Source of the DNA: Sycobia sp. Sy_11
Lineage: Eukaryota > Arthropoda > Insecta > Hymenoptera > Epichrysomallidae
Direction: 5' to 3'
DNA: 64,000 bases
NCBI GenBank assembly: GCA_018907035.1
Contig: JACCIC010000001.1
Span: 7,739,501 to 7,803,500, forward strand
Below, piece after piece: positions 13,130-26,846 of the stretch (position 1 is its first letter; each line of letters starts with the position of its first letter). The notes under the pieces were generated by a model that had not been told where the DNA came from, ran no database searches, and saw only the letters and a program-made list of their open reading frames with translations. The translations under genes and the position numbers were made by a program.

Positions 13130-15930
13130 GCCGCTACGGTAAGGCTGCGGTGATTGAATAACCCGAATAAAGTGGGACAGTCGCTCGCGCGAGCCTTTTA
13201 TTCAGACCCTGGGCGAAGGAGGGGGGATTATATATATTCTGCAACTTAATTTGCGCGTGCGCGAGCGCCAAACACGACGTGGACTGCGGATCCTTACGGC
13301 CCGAGGTTTTGGGGGAATAGTGGGTCCGCACTATAAGGAGAGAAAGAATTCTGGCGCTGTTTATATGGATTTGTGTTCGTGTATTTGTTTTTTTTTGTAT
13401 TTTTTTTCTTTTATTTGTAAAATCGCAAGGTTATACTGGTGTGCAGAAAGTAGAATGTCCAAACGGAGAAAAAAACTTAGTGTTTGGAATTTTGCGAGTC
13501 GCGCATCGATTGGATATAGTATAACAATCAAGTTAATTAATTTATATATGTATATAAAAGATTTATAAATTTGGCACATAGTTGTAATTATTCACTTTAG
13601 CTCTGTAGTTACTCAAAAATTTTAATGTTAATAATTACACATTTAATTTAATTGTGGCGTTTAATTTGTTGGAGCATAAAACTGTTCATATATGTACGCA
13701 ATAAAAAAAAAATATTATTAAAAAAGAATTTATTATTGATATTTGTATATTATTTATATTTGTATATCTACATTTGTAGATTCGTTAAGCTTTGTTATAT
13801 GTCTATAATTTAAAACTTTAAAAATCTTAAGTCGTAACTAAAAATTCAACAACAATAAACCGATTTTTAGATAAATTACTGTTCAATTCAATGTAAGTTC
13901 TAAAAATACTCAAGTAATGACTGTGTGCTGGCCAATGAATAAGTATCATTTGACATCATTGAAAATTCTACCAGGAATATGTCTGTCAGTTTCCTGATAT
14001 ATAAAGTTAATTTTAAAAGGTTTGGTCTTTTAGCTATGTACAGCAATCACTTTCAGCTATGTACATCATTACTAATAGTGATGATTTCACACCCTCACTT
14101 TTGATCAAGGGATTTTGACTGGTATTTTTTGAAAATCTCTTATTTTCAGACTGTAGAAGATTATATTTCTAATACTGAACAATTACAAATGCACTTTTAT
14201 TAAATTAAGTAAAAAGATGAATTAATTTTTGTCTTAATAAAGAAATTAAATATTTTTCTTACAATGACATTGGAAAATCTATTATTTATTCATTAGTTTT
14301 ATAAAGTAAAGATACTTTAATTCAATGAGAAAGAATCGAACTTTTTCGTTATTTCATTTTTTTTCTTTATATTGTTCTGGAATATTTAATCTTATTATAT
14401 ACTCGTCTTTTTAATGCTGCTATGTTGTTATAATCCTCTTTTTATTACAAATAAGGGCAGTTTGACTATTTAGAACGATACTGTTGTCGCGAGGACGATA
14501 TTAGATTGTTCAATAGACGGCTAGAATATTTCTATCTACCGATAGAAATACGTATTAATGTATCTTTTATGTTCACAGTAATATTACAGTGATTTCAGAT
14601 TGCATATACGTTTTGTAAAGAAATATAGTGTCAGTCTTATTATATTACATAACAAAAAAAAATACAAAAAAAATAACAGTATGTGAGGAAATTTTATGTA
14701 ATCAAAACATAATAGACATTTCCTTCAGAGATTTTACAAGTGTTAATTTTTATTTTACAGAAATTTTACTTTTATTGAAAATTTTCTCTACTTAGCACAT
14801 CACTCTGATAAATATCACTGCCAATGTACATTAATACACTATCTATAGAGCCTGGAATCCTATTGTATTTCAATGTTGTCCTTTATAAAAACAATCAGAA
14901 GTACGTTAATTATTCTAAAAAGCAATTCATACATGGATAATAAACATTAAGTGAATTAAGGTAATTAAATACTTTTTTTTTCTTATTGAAATGTCTCTCT
15001 TTATTGAAGTTTTGAACCGGCCAACAGCAATCAAGTTGCATGCAATTTTTTTTCAAATATAATTACGATTCCAAATATAAATCCATAGTATTTTCAATCA
15101 ATTTTAAAATATAGTGGAATTAATAAAGTTTATTAATAAACGGACTGCTCCGAACACGGAGAATTCGTAACTTTAGTGTTTATTCTTTAAATACACAATA
15201 ATAAAAAAATATATTATTAGTACTCATGCCTTTCATTTAGAGGTCCTTGATTTAATTATGCTTTTTAAAAATATTATACTTATTAGTTTTAAATGACCCA
15301 GTATGTTGTTATACTTCTTATTCCATAAGGAGTAAGATAATATAATAATAAAATGAGAGCTGTTTTAATTCAAATAATGGGGACAATTTAAAGAGCCAAG
15401 CCTAAAGTTAAGCAGCATTATTAACAAAATAAATTTACATTATGGCTTTAAAATTGCTTCGAAGAAAATTACGGCACTCTAGTTCCTGTCATTTTCAATT
15501 TCGAAATTCGTGTGAATGCATTATATGGCAAATTTTGGCGATAATTCACGGACTAGTACTTATTTCTTAGACAAAATTCTCTCAGCAGGTTCGAATAAGA
15601 AGCCCGCGCGTGTGGGGACGGGAGGGCAAAACATTTATTCAGGTCTGCCCTTAGCGCGACGTAAACGAAATTTTGTCATAGAAATAAGACGCGTTTGTTA
15701 CTCGTTCGAATAATGGGACGTAAAAAGCAGCCGTAGAACGCAATACCGGTAGTATTTACGGAGAATCCGAAGATATTCCTATGTGCGGGCAGAACGAGGG
15801 AACCTGCATCAGATATGCAGCCTTTAAGTATTACATAGCTGTATATATACACAACCTTTCGAAGCACGTAAAAGATCCAAAGAGGCATTGCCAGGAACGA
15901 CGCGCATTGCCTCGTAACTGCGTGGCGTGT

Positions 15931-15969
15931 GCACATGTGTATGTGTGTGTGTGTGCGCGCGCGTGTGTG
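15931..15969. repeat. (TG/CG)n alternating tract
   Basis: TG and CG steps in alternating purine-pyrimidine order, Z-DNA prone. Confidence 0.85.
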
Positions 15970-17735
15970 TCCGTTTATGTACCAACGAAGAAGAGTACCG
16001 TAAATATAAGCGGATCTCCTGCCACCCCCGTCGCGTCGGCGGAAAAGTCATTGCGAGCGTAGATTATATCATGTACCCGAGCACGAACGAAATGTCCGCA
16101 ACGCTACGAGATCCCCGCGGTAAAGATCGCGCGCGCTCACAACCGTCGCGGTTCTAAAATCTCTTCGCGCGCGCGCGGGAAATCCTTCTTATACCGTGCA
16201 TATTATAAAATGCGGGCGCGCGCGAGCGCGTCAGCCGCTTCGACCGGCTCCGATCCTCGTTACCGTACGGCACGGCGCGGCGTTTCCCAAGAAATCAGCG
16301 GCCGATCGAATAGCAGCGCGGGCACCCGCTGCTGGATACATTTAAAGAATCGACTGTGTAATACTTGGGACTTTAAGAATTTCGCCATTTATTTTTGATC
16401 GCAGTGTATAATAGTCCTTTGTTCGGTTTTGCTAAGATTGCGGTTCCGTACTAGAATAAAAAAAAAAATAATTTTAGCCATTTTTGAGTTTATTTACGAG
16501 ACTGCAGAATCTTATAGTTCCAGTTTAGCAATGGTAATCGATTCCTTTTGTTTTTGCAGAATAGGTTACTTGTCAGATACGCACTAATTATTGTGATTTA
16601 TATACTGCAATAGAAGATGAATTTATACAATTGCACTTTTACACCATCATATGCACGTCTTTTGATTTCCCGGATACACGAAGCGAATAATAGAAATAGT
16701 AATATAGTTTTTAATATTGTATTTTAGTTCTGATTTTGGATCGTGATCTTACAGAACTATTTGTATTTTCAGTGTATAATCAGTGATATTTCAAAATCTA
16801 TAATTAAAGCTTGGAGTTTTTTCATGTTCAAAGTTCGAGCACGTCATACACTTGTTTGAAACATTCGATCATATCAGCCGTTCAGTTTCGTTCAAACCTG
16901 TCGACTTTATTTGTAGGGACGACCAAAGTTAGACTGAGTGTATGAAAAGATAGAAATCGGAATCCACGTAAGAAATTATAAATATTAAACTTAAGTATGA
17001 TACCGTAAACTAGCAAAATATGTTATCCGAGGATATGTAAGTTTTTCAATGTATTGTTCCATATTGTCATGAATATTTTATAATGTGAAAAGGTTATCAG
17101 TAAAGAATCAATACAGTAAATGTTTATAAAAAAGGCAAATCTGAGGAAATTACGAATTTTTAGACTTTAAAAACTCATAATAGTAAAGATAATTTTTAGA
17201 AATTTTTAGAAGAAATTCATAATTTAAGAATTTAAAAAGAAAAAAATGTTTTGAAATATTACAAAAAAATTCGAATTCGAGGATTGAAACGTTATATTTG
17301 ACGTAACATTTTTCCTTGCATGTATTTCTTATAAAGAAAAGTCTTCAACTTTTCAAATCGATATAACTTGTTGCTTTCCGGACCTTGGCAAATGTATTTG
17401 AAGTTTTGGTTTTCTTATTGATGCTATATTCGACTAAATATTTCAGCGTTTTTTTAGGTTATTTATGATTGAACTTTTTGATGGTCAAACAGGAACGGTT
17501 GAAATATTTCAGTATTTTAAACTGTTCGAACGACTTAAACTAATGCAACAGTTCGATTAACGTGAACGGCTAACGAAAATTCCAAGCGTATTTGCGATTA
17601 TGTATATATATTGAAAGCCGCAACATATTACGTAATAATTACAACCAGTTTTATAGAAAACGTGCTCGAGACGAAAAGCGTGAAACTTTTCATCCAGATA
17701 ATTTCGGGATCAAAAGCTGAAAAATTCCACCTTAC

Positions 17736-17954
17736 CTGACACTTATGGGGCACGCTCGCGTAAAATCCATCGTGAAGGCCGTCGCACTTGAACTCGATGT
17801 CCTCGGGCATGCTCGCGTAGAACGGATAGTCGCTCAGGTTGTAGCCGTTCAGCTCGCGCGGCAGATTCGGGTCCCAGATGTAATCGATCTGCGGGATCCC
17901 GGTGAGGGTGTGCCCGGTGGTGGCGTTCCCGTCGGCAGATCCCGTCGTCGTCGT
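17736..17954 (-). CDS. Third coding exon: start of the chitin-binding type-2 (CBM14) domain; gene continues beyond the left edge
   Basis: This exon is exactly 73 codons, phase 0 at both ends, with acceptor AG at 17956-17955 and donor CAG followed by GTAAGG (GT at 17735-17734). It encodes residues 58-130: a Thr-rich start, two N-glycosylation sequons (NAT and NLS), the segment QIDYIWDPNLPRELNGY, and then EDIEFKCDGLHDGFYASVPH closing with KCQ. The two cysteines (residues 114 and 129) are 14 residues apart, which fits the C-x(13-20)-C opening of the peritrophin-A/CBM14 domain. The exon stops between the second and third cysteines, so the rest of the domain must lie in later exons, and none was found in 1-17735. 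Proteins with one such domain and a signal peptide are cuticular proteins analogous to peritrophins, secreted by epidermal cells to bind chitin in cuticle. The domain call is firm. The one-domain (CPAP1) class is inferred from the long N-terminal linker, so no gene symbol is given. Confidence 0.9.
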
Positions 17955-19178
17955 CTGGAAGAATTAAGATCGTACATGAGACTGGGAACGAAGAATTCGC
18001 TGGTAAAGATGATTTTGATAAAAAAAACTTGTAGGCTATAGTATTTTTCCAAAGCAAGAATGTATTCAAAGTGTACAAACGATGGCTTTTTATACGATAG
18101 TTAATACAGATCGCAGCTCTTATCAGGGTAATGCGTAAATAAAAGTGCGAATGAAATATGAATATGTCGAGGAACCACAATATCGTGGTTTCTATTTGCT
18201 CAAATAAAGATAGAATTCAATTTTCGAAAGAGCTTGTTCAAATCTTAATAAAACTTGCTATTATTATTACTACAGGATTATTTATCGTCCTATAGATTTG
18301 GAATGTTTATTTTAGGACGTTTAAACGTCTGCATTAAAATTAAAAAAAATGAATTTTTGGATACGTTATTGAAAGCTTAAAAGTCAATAACTCTTTATTG
18401 TCTAACGTTTAATAGTCGCGAATCTTTCTGAAGGTATTACACAGTAGACTTTTTAGCCAATGACGATGATAACATTAATGATGATGCCGTGGTCATAAAA
18501 AATTATAGTTAAATGCTTGAGTGTCTATCATTCCGGCCATGTTATATTGCACGCCAAAAGTGCGCGTACGCAAGATAGCATAGTCTATTGTATCCGAATA
18601 TAAGTTTGATCCACTCCACATTTCGACACTCTTATAGTTATTCTTCGAAACGCAGCTGTTATAATCGCGAATGTGGCATTAGTACTATCGAGGATAAATA
18701 AAAATTTTTGGTTAATCGAGTCTTGATGTCGAAGTCTCATAATTTAAAAACTACTTCATTTCGAAACTGTGCACCATGAGGAACATATAATATGCTGACT
18801 CATTATTAACGAAAATTTGGTTGCTAGAGCGAACTGTTTTCAGTGAATTTAAATAAACTTCTTATAATTCAATACACTTATGACTCGTTAGAATACAAAT
18901 ATGATTAACTTGGTAATTATTTAGCCCTCGAGGTTTCATTAGATTTCCGCGGAACTTATATATTTGTAACTTGTTTATATATACATAGAACTCTTTAAAA
19001 CCGTTGCAAAATATTTTAATACTTCTCGTTATTAATGATTCGTAGAATCAGCGTGTATTTCTATTTACCTGGTTTATGCGAATTTCAGGAAAAGACGGAG
19101 AATCAAATTTTGCGGGAAGTTTATACATATTGCAGGGGGAAAAAATTCCCGCAAGAAAATTGAAATATCTGCGCGCTC

Positions 19179-19181
<3 letters not shown>

Positions 19182-19235
<54 letters not shown>
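19182..19235. repeat. (TA)n tract
   Basis: 54 bp of TA in intron 2. Confidence 0.97.
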
Positions 19236-19237
<2 letters not shown>

Positions 19238-19675
19238 AGAAGTGCTTCCATAAAATTATCACATAACTAGACTGCATGAAAAGCTCATAAACAGTTACGT
19301 ATCGAAGCGAGTGTTACATATATATAGATACGTACTTTCTTGTGGCACGAGCGATTTTTAGCCTTATGCAACGTATATAACGCACGGAATGCAAAAAAAA
19401 AACACACAATACAGCCGGATCTATTGTGTTCCGTTGCACGATTCGGGCCCAAAAACTACTGGCCATTGTAAATATATTTATATATATATATATATCGCGA
19501 TCGCGCGTGTTTTTCATTGCAAACAATCCCGCCGCGGGCATTTATGGCACTCGCACCCGTCGTTGTCCATGAATCCGAGGAGAAAGAGAGATAGATAGAG
19601 ATGTTAATTGTTAAAGTTAACGATAGCCACGGCTCGCGCAGTTGCGCCACGAACGCGAATAGATAGTGCCGCCTC

Positions 19676-19678
<3 letters not shown>

Positions 19679-19726
<48 letters not shown>
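19679..19726. repeat. (TA)n tract
   Basis: 48 bp of TA in intron 2, followed by a short TG run. Confidence 0.97.
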
Positions 19727-19731
<5 letters not shown>

Positions 19732-20207
19732 GTGGTGTGTGTGTATGTGTAATTCGTCTGTGGCCAACCTTCGACGAGTTCCCAATCGTGATTTTACGCG
19801 CTGCTCCCTTCTAAACGCGATAAAACGGAGGGGGGGGGGAACAAAGCGCGTTCGTTAAGCAAGGAGCCGTTTACATAAAACACGGATCTCTTAGAAGTAT
19901 ATAAGACATGGTATAGAGAGAAAAAAAATCGTCGATAAACTCCGAAGCGTTGCGTCGATCGGTGCGGGAGCTGAGATGCAGTGGTCCGTTGCGGTGTATT
20001 TTTTTTTGTTTGGCCGTGCAAACAGGCCGAATGAGCCGAACAAACACAAAGTGATAAGAAACCGCTGCCATCCTTGAGTCGGTCCTAATACGGCCGAGTG
20101 TTATATGTAAGAAGGCATCCACGGATACATAAAACAATCATCAATTACACGTCGCTCACATTGTATATTTCTAAGCTATTACCCGTAAAGTGCATACTTT
20201 TTTCTAT

Positions 20208-20210
<3 letters not shown>

Positions 20211-20259
<49 letters not shown>
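20211..20259. repeat. (TA)n tract
   Basis: 49 bp of TA in intron 2. Confidence 0.97.
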
Positions 20260-20262
<3 letters not shown>

Positions 20263-21970
20263 GCTTATACCTTAATGGCTTTGTATAATTTAACATTAAG
20301 TAAAACGAGTCATTATTCCCTTCTTCGAATAATAAGAAACATCAGAAAAAAGCCAAGCTTGGAAGACTGATCCCCAAAGGTGATTAAACTCTGTTTTACC
20401 CCACTATGTAAGATCGGTTTGTTTGTAAACACGAAAGAAGGTCATGTTTGGTTTCAAAATATCTGGATAAAGTATAACTTTTTTAAAAATCATTATATTC
20501 AATGTTAATTTATACGAGTACATGTATACCAATTTTTTTCTTAAATCAACTTGTATTGAAAAACGTAAATTATACTATATGTTGAGTAAAATTACCAACC
20601 TTTTAATAACTGCAGTTAATAAATAATTTTAATTAATTTTATTGTCAAAAGCAATTAAATATGGGATAGTTTGGCTTCACAGAATTTCTAAATAAAAATA
20701 AATTGTAAAACTTTTATATTATTCATTAGAAATTTCATTAATTTTATAAGTAGATAATTATTTTCTATTTCTCGTGCTGCTCGTGCTCACATGGGAGGAC
20801 TTCAAGAATATTAAGTAATTCAAGAATATTAAGTTCTAATTATTTTTTTCTTCAAAAATTCAGAAATGGGCAGCTTTAAGTATAAGATTTTGTCTACAAT
20901 TGACACATTACAATTTTTATTTTAAAGAAAATTAAAATGACATGGCTTATTTCGATTGTCCGTCATGCCCTACCTTCCACAATAAGGAGACTTTTAAATC
21001 CCATAATAATATAGCTTATACATAGACAGCGAATTTATTTAGCTTAAAGTACCTTTGCGGGATGAGATAAGAGGTCGCTGTAAAAATTATTTCAAAACCG
21101 CAATTATCCCCGCAAAGTTCATATTCCCACGACAACCGCTCGTCCCAACCGCTCGCGCGCTGCGCGACGCGGTTCTATTCATTGCGGATCGAGCAAGACC
21201 GCCGCTCTATTATGTTTATATACATATATAAAACAAAGATCCGCAGGCGTCACCGTCGCGCACTTATAATTATTCCATCGCCCCCGTACAGATGTCTCCG
21301 GGGCCACTCTCGCAGCCAATCTGGAACGAGAGCGGTGTGTTACGCGCGCGTGAGGAAAAGTCGCTTTTAGCCGATCACGTAAGTTACCTGCGACATAATA
21401 ATATATTAATATACCGCAAGGGGGAGGGGGCCGTGCCGCAGCGCAAAGGAGTATTCGCCGATGCCTTTACTTCGTGCATATATATTCAGGGATTGGTACG
21501 GGAACTTGGCGCTATACTATATCGCCCACGTGCTAACTGTTTGTAATGCCAAGGTTTGTTTTGAACGCTTGGTATATAATATCATTCCTAGCAATAGAAT
21601 TAATGTAGTGCTTCTCAATAAAAACGGTATACAAAATATATTACATACTGAAATTGGATAATAATTTCAGTTTGAAAATCGTATTTTTGTATATTAAAAA
21701 ATCAAATTGAGAATGAATCACGTGCTTACCCCATGATAAACTATGTTTGATCGTTGATAGAAATAGCTTAATTTTTCTGCTAGCTAATAGAAATTGAATA
21801 ATAAGTTACGTTACTATTATCAGTTATTATTCAAGACTGGCAGATATTAATTTTAATGAGCTTGATTTTTACAATTTTCGACAATCTCAAGTAAATCCAA
21901 CGTGAGGATTATTATTAGAATTGCGGCATATCGTGATTAGAAGGGAAGAAAAATGCATGAAATCACCTAC

Positions 21971-22104
21971 CTCAACCTCATCGTCGGCGCTCTCTGCGGC
22001 TGCGGGCTCCTCGGTCGTCGTTGACGTCGTCGATGTCGTTGCTATCTTGAACTTCGCCCTCGTGGCCTTGATTGCATCCGACACTGCAATTCCAATTAGG
22101 AGTC
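21971..22104 (-). CDS. Second coding exon: end of signal peptide and Thr/Glu-rich linker
   Basis: This is an internal coding exon of 134 nt on the minus strand. The acceptor is a CTTTTTCATTTCAG-type site (AG at 22106-22105) and the donor is GAG followed by GTAGGT (GT at 21970-21969). It starts with two bases completing the split Gly codon and ends in phase 0. It encodes residues 14-57: first LLIGIAVSDA, the rest of the hydrophobic signal-peptide core and the likely cleavage region, then a short basic stretch with KATRAKFK, a Thr/Ser run, and an acidic Glu/Ala/Asp tail ending DDEVE. Linkers of this kind are expected to be extended, and the Thr/Ser run may be O-glycosylated. Removing 9185 nt between this exon and the first coding exon gives a continuous frame. 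The coding composition (GC at third positions) contrasts with the AT-rich flanks. Confidence 0.8.
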
Positions 22105-22367
22105 CTGAAATGAAAAAGAGCGCGACTTCAATAAAAATGGCATCGGCTATGTTTTTTCTTCAAAAAACAAAAAAAAAAAAACAAAAAATTATATTTATTT
22201 AGTAGCATAAGATAAAAAGGATGCGCTTATTAATAGATTACAGATTTGTTACAGAAATATCATACATTTTCTAGTACATAAAAGTAAAGTTAGCTAATCA
22301 AAAGGATGTGCTCTCTGATGGTTATGAAGAATTTTTATGTATAGCCATGCAATCGCTATCTCGTTAG

Positions 22368-22372
<5 letters not shown>

Positions 22373-22406
<34 letters not shown>

Positions 22407-22436
22407 TATATCGTCTATATATATATATATATATAT
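22373..22436. repeat. Two (TA)n tracts
   Basis: TA runs of about 31 and 21 bp separated by GTATATATCGTC. Confidence 0.95.
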
Positions 22437-23382
22437 TTATATAATTCATTGCTACAATAAATAACAGTGGAAAGATTCCCCTTCCATTTTATCCCGACTA
22501 ATTATATCTGTTCCCGAGTGCAAATGGGTCGAAGCGAGCAATTTTTTCTGTAACCTATCTGTTATTTTTTATCCTATGGTACTAATTATACACATCCCAC
22601 GGGCCGTAATGTCATACGTTTCATTAGCCCTACCGCTAATGAACTACCCACGCGCCGTTTAAACATAAGTGTCGGATTTCTGCGGCTGACTTTTGGTATT
22701 GCAAAATTCTGTGCTTGCGAGAGGAGAAAGGAGCAGAAGAAGAAGCCAAAAAAGAAAAAGAAGATGCGCCAGTATTGCAAAACCAGAGCATCGTCGAGAG
22801 ATGATTCTGGCACGAGTGAAATAGAGTGAGAGATTTAGAGAAGAGGTGACGTGACGTAACTCTATTTCTCTCGCCTTTCATTTTCATTCGTCTAGGATTA
22901 GATGAAATGCATCCAGGTCGTTAATTGCTTTGAATCGGATCAAGGCCGCCTAAACCAATCCATTGTACTCAATGATTCCTTACATATATATATATAGTAA
23001 AGAGCATAGCTTCGCCTACGGGAAGTTTTTTCTTTCTATTTCTTCTGCTGTTCCTATGCACATATAGGTAACTCTTCATGCGTGGATCCGATATGTCCGA
23101 ACGAAGAAAGTCGTCGAGACGAACAGTATATATAAATTTACCGAGAAAACGATCCTTTCCATCGGCCTATACAAACGTTTTCTTTTTCTTTTTTCGCCCC
23201 GATATCGACTTCTCGCATCTGACGCGCGGGCATAAAAATCGGAACCCGTGCGGGCGGGATGCGAAGCTGCTTTCCCGGGACGTGGTGCCGCAGCGCGGCG
23301 ATAGAGCGTCCGAACGGACCCGCGGGCGAGGCAGAATCGGCTCGAAAAGAGGTGAGTTACATTCCGAACAGGTCGAGAACAA

Positions 23383-23385
<3 letters not shown>

Positions 23386-23445
<60 letters not shown>
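23386..23445. repeat. (TA)n tract
   Basis: 60 bp of TA at the edge of a CpG-rich island. Confidence 0.97.
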
Positions 23446-23448
<3 letters not shown>

Positions 23449-24719
23449 AGAGTGGAAACACTTATTGGGTTCTAGCGCTTGCTGCGGATCTGCAGCGCGG
23501 CAAAAAATGATTCGGTAATTTCTGTATACAGGTATATAGACCTACATATCGATAATTTTATGTTGGCCGCTGATGTTGTGACGAAAGTAAATTGATCTAG
23601 GAAGGCTGTCGGCTTTTTATCTTTAGAAAACGAAGCTTAAAAAGTAATTTCTGCGCATCTCTTCGAGATATATATTATAGTGTTTAACTAGTCAGTTTTC
23701 ACCTAAGAACTTGTTTGCAAAATCGTTGATTTCTGGAAATAACATTACTCGCCTATAAGTTTCGACGTAATTTTCACCCTTGTATACGCACACGCTTGAA
23801 TTTGATTCAACCAAGATTCTAAATACATCCGAGGATAATCGTCGAACAAACAGTAGATCCTATGTAGAGCAAGAGTTCGCCGCACGCATTGTGATTGCGC
23901 AACATTTCGAAAAACGTTCACGTGGCTATAACAATTTTTACTGGCAGGCATATTTTTCTTTTACCCTCTGCAATAATTCGCGGTCATAAGTTTGCCCAAA
24001 TTCCAACAAAATTTTCTATATATGGGAACATATTTGCCAACCGAGTGCTTGGGCATGTTTAGTGTTTACTCTTTAAACTTTTGCAGGAGTGGTTTTATTG
24101 CAAAGGTATGCATACAAACCGACCTCCAAACTGCCCCGTTCCATTGCAAATTATCATTATTTCATGGGTATATACGTATATAAAAGCCGGAACTAGGAAC
24201 TATAACGATCACATTTGATTAAATCTACCGAGGCACCACACCCACGTAGAAATTGAACGATTTCTAGTGACTCGTGGTTGTATAGACAGTAATTATTATT
24301 AATTATGTGGTAACGATCTATAATTTGGGAAGTTTTAGTACTTTTTAGCAAAACCAATCATTTTTGCTTTAAACATGTTTTCAGTTTCGTATGGGACAAT
24401 TCACTGTCTAGAACATAAAAAATGTAACGTATTTCCCAGCTAGATAGCTTGATTAAAACAATAATTATAGATTGATGTAGAATTAAAATTTATCAGTCTA
24501 GCTATTGAACAAACTATAGGTAAAAGAAAATAAAGCTCCACCTGAACTTTATTTTAGCCGACAGTAGTGAATATGTAAACTTCAAATTTTCATATTTAAT
24601 TATACTTTTAAAGGATCTCTGGCTTTTTAAATAATTTTAAAAAAACAACAGTGTCAAAATGACAGACAAAACCTCAAATTTTGCAAGACATGCGCAAGAA
24701 AGCACTCGCCCAAACTCGA

Positions 24720-25090
24720 TTTTCACAGAGTCTTTACGAAATTTTTTAAATGACCAGACATCGTTCGAAATCGAAATTGCATACGAACATTTTAAGTCCA
24801 TATAACGTGCATTCGATGAAAATTAAGTTTGGTCAAAATTCTTGTTATACAGATCTTACAAAATTCGAGGTTTTGGCTGCTATTTTGAAGTGACCAATTT
24901 GAAATTTTATGAAAGACGACACCCTGAAATGTATAATCGAATGCAAAAATTTTAAGTCCATATTCGCTATAAAATCATCTAAAATCAAAAAACAGAATTT
25001 ACTAGAATTTTTTAGACCGCGAGTTGACAATTTCACATACAAAGGTTCATGTCGATATTTGTAGCATGACCAATTCATAATGTTTCAGAG
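24720..25090. repeat. Degenerate tandem repeat, unit about 140-176 bp
   Basis: TTTAAGTCCA occurs at 24791 and again at 24951 in similar surroundings (an upstream purine-rich stretch and downstream AAAATTAAG/AAAATCAAA). TGACCA followed by A/G-rich sequence recurs at 24751, 24891 and 25067. The units are diverged and differ in spacing, so this is an old local duplication or a satellite fragment. Confidence 0.4.
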
Positions 25091-25437
25091 CACACGCTTA
25101 AAATTTGACAAAAAAAGCCGTTAGCCTTACAAAACATCACTTCCTCGGTCTCCTGTATCCATTAATATATGCACTCATGAATTTCAGATCAGCCATATAT
25201 GCCAATAAGCTGCAAGGAATTCCAGAGCCGACTTAGCAGCCAGCTGTATAATATATGACCGCGCCCGTACGAATAAATCGAAACGGCCGTATATAGCAGT
25301 CCGATACTTATCCGCTCCCATGTTCATTGCCCTCCCCTATAAATTTATTTCGCGCGACATTTCCCACCAAAATGTAGCGGCGAGTCGGCCGTCGAGCCCG
25401 CGCTGTTCAATAATCCCATGCGCAAACGCGCCTCTTT

Positions 25438-25439
<2 letters not shown>

Positions 25440-25485
<46 letters not shown>
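25440..25485. repeat. (TA)n tract
   Basis: 46 bp of TA in a CpG-rich island. Confidence 0.97.
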
Positions 25486-25489
<4 letters not shown>

Positions 25490-25587
25490 TACATCTCGAT
25501 TTTCGCGGCTCAATAAAGCCGTTAACAAAGGACCATATCGGAAAAACACGAAATCGCCGGCGTAAACTGATCGATCTTTTCGAAGAA

Positions 25588-25588
25588 G

Positions 25589-25640
<52 letters not shown>

Positions 25641-25679
25641 GAGAGAGAGAGAGAGGGAGAGAGAGAGAGAGAGGGAGAG
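25588..25679. repeat. (GA)n tract
   Basis: About 92 bp of GA with a few GGG and GTG interruptions; a potential GAGA-factor platform. Confidence 0.97.
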
Positions 25680-26846
25680 TTATTCGCCGCCACGATCCCG
25701 GATCCGCACCTGCGGCAGCACCCGAAGTGGTAGTCGATAAAATCTCGGGATCCGTTTTGCCTTTATTGGACCTCTCCTGTATAAGGAGTTGCCGCGAAAC
25801 GCTGTTGCTCTTGCAGACACCGGAAAAAAGACAGCGCGCTATCTTCATTGTTGATATTATTATTATTGCTGTTGTTTTTGTCGTTGTTATTATTATTAGA
25901 AGCTCTGGACAAACTAATAATACAATAGCTAGTAGCTTTATTCTTTTACAGATAAGTTTTTTGAATATAAATATCTTGCAAAAAAACTAAGAAGTTTAAA
26001 AATTAAATAAAAAAAATATTCGATTTAAAACATTCTTTAGATTTAATTACAAGTCGATTTACAGTAAAAATAAAAAAAAACAATAAGAAAATAAATTTAA
26101 TTAATAAAATCATTACGTAAGATACTATTAAACGTCACATATTCAATTGAAAAGTAAGGATAACGTTTTAAGCGAATAAGCTCGCAAATGTAAAATTTTT
26201 TAGGGACTGACAATAAAAGATACTTGTGGTAAACAATCGCCCATTTAAGCGTGGAAAATAAGTCGTTTCGCAGACGATAACAGCTTTATATGTTAGATTC
26301 ATTATTTTACATACTTCTATACACAATTGAATTATGAATTTTTCGATACAGTATTTCAGATGTTAAGCACGAAATGTACATATGCGTTTTGTACAGGAAC
26401 GTAAAACGATTCAAGCATGCGCATCTGACATTATTCAGGTATATATGTTCTATAGACGCGTAAATGCACTTGGATTTGTCTCCATCCAAAAAATGTCATT
26501 AATCACGTTCTATGTATTCCTTATTGATCTGCTAGAATCATGTTTGTCAATACAAGTGGATAATATAGAAACTATATGGACTTTTAGTTTCAAAGGTTTT
26601 TGTCAGGGATACAGCCACGATAGAAACGAAGATTTCCTCGACGAACTAATTCGCCGTCAATTTCTTTTATCTTTGTAAATAAAGCAATTGATTTAGCAAA
26701 TAATGTCCTACATAAATCATCCTTCCAATTTGCGAAGCCATAAATGTTCCATGCTGCTCTGATACACAATAGAACATTATATACCAGTCTCACATCAAAA
26801 TCACGTATTTAACATAATTTTACTGCTCTCGAGGTACAGGACTTAC

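Larger units (their letters stand above)
1..17735 (-). other. Intron 3 of the chitin-binding protein gene (3' end outside window)
   Basis: The donor at 17735-17734 opens an intron that runs out of the window, so it is at least 17.7 kb long. I searched the minus strand for the missing cysteine-rich half of the CBM14 domain and did not find it. The stretch is mostly AT-rich and unremarkable. CpG-rich islands lie near 0.58-0.93, 2.8-3.25, 3.55-4.35, 7.45-7.75, 9.1-9.2, 9.78-9.98, 12.58-13.35 and 15.5-16.35 kb, most of them beside simple repeats. An unexplained 145-codon frame at 11.79-12.23 kb is listed separately. Some of these islands could be intronic enhancers, but nothing in the sequence proves it. 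Confidence 0.6.
17955..21970 (-). other. Intron 2 of the chitin-binding protein gene
   Basis: This 4016-bp intron is bounded by GTAGGT at the donor and a TTCCAG acceptor. It holds three long TA tracts (19182, 19679 and 20211), a CpG-rich block at about 19.3-20.1 kb and another at 21.1-21.55 kb. No coding exon was recognised on either strand. Confidence 0.7.

Noticed and set aside
17743..18180. 145-codon minus-strand frame overlapping the CBM14 exon
   Set aside because: It is an out-of-frame shadow of the real exon and reads through the acceptor into the intron.
21383..21394. AG/GTAACT juxtaposition in intron 2 as a recursive splice site
   Set aside because: The upstream sequence lacks the long pyrimidine tract of ratchet points, and the intron is short for recursive splicing.
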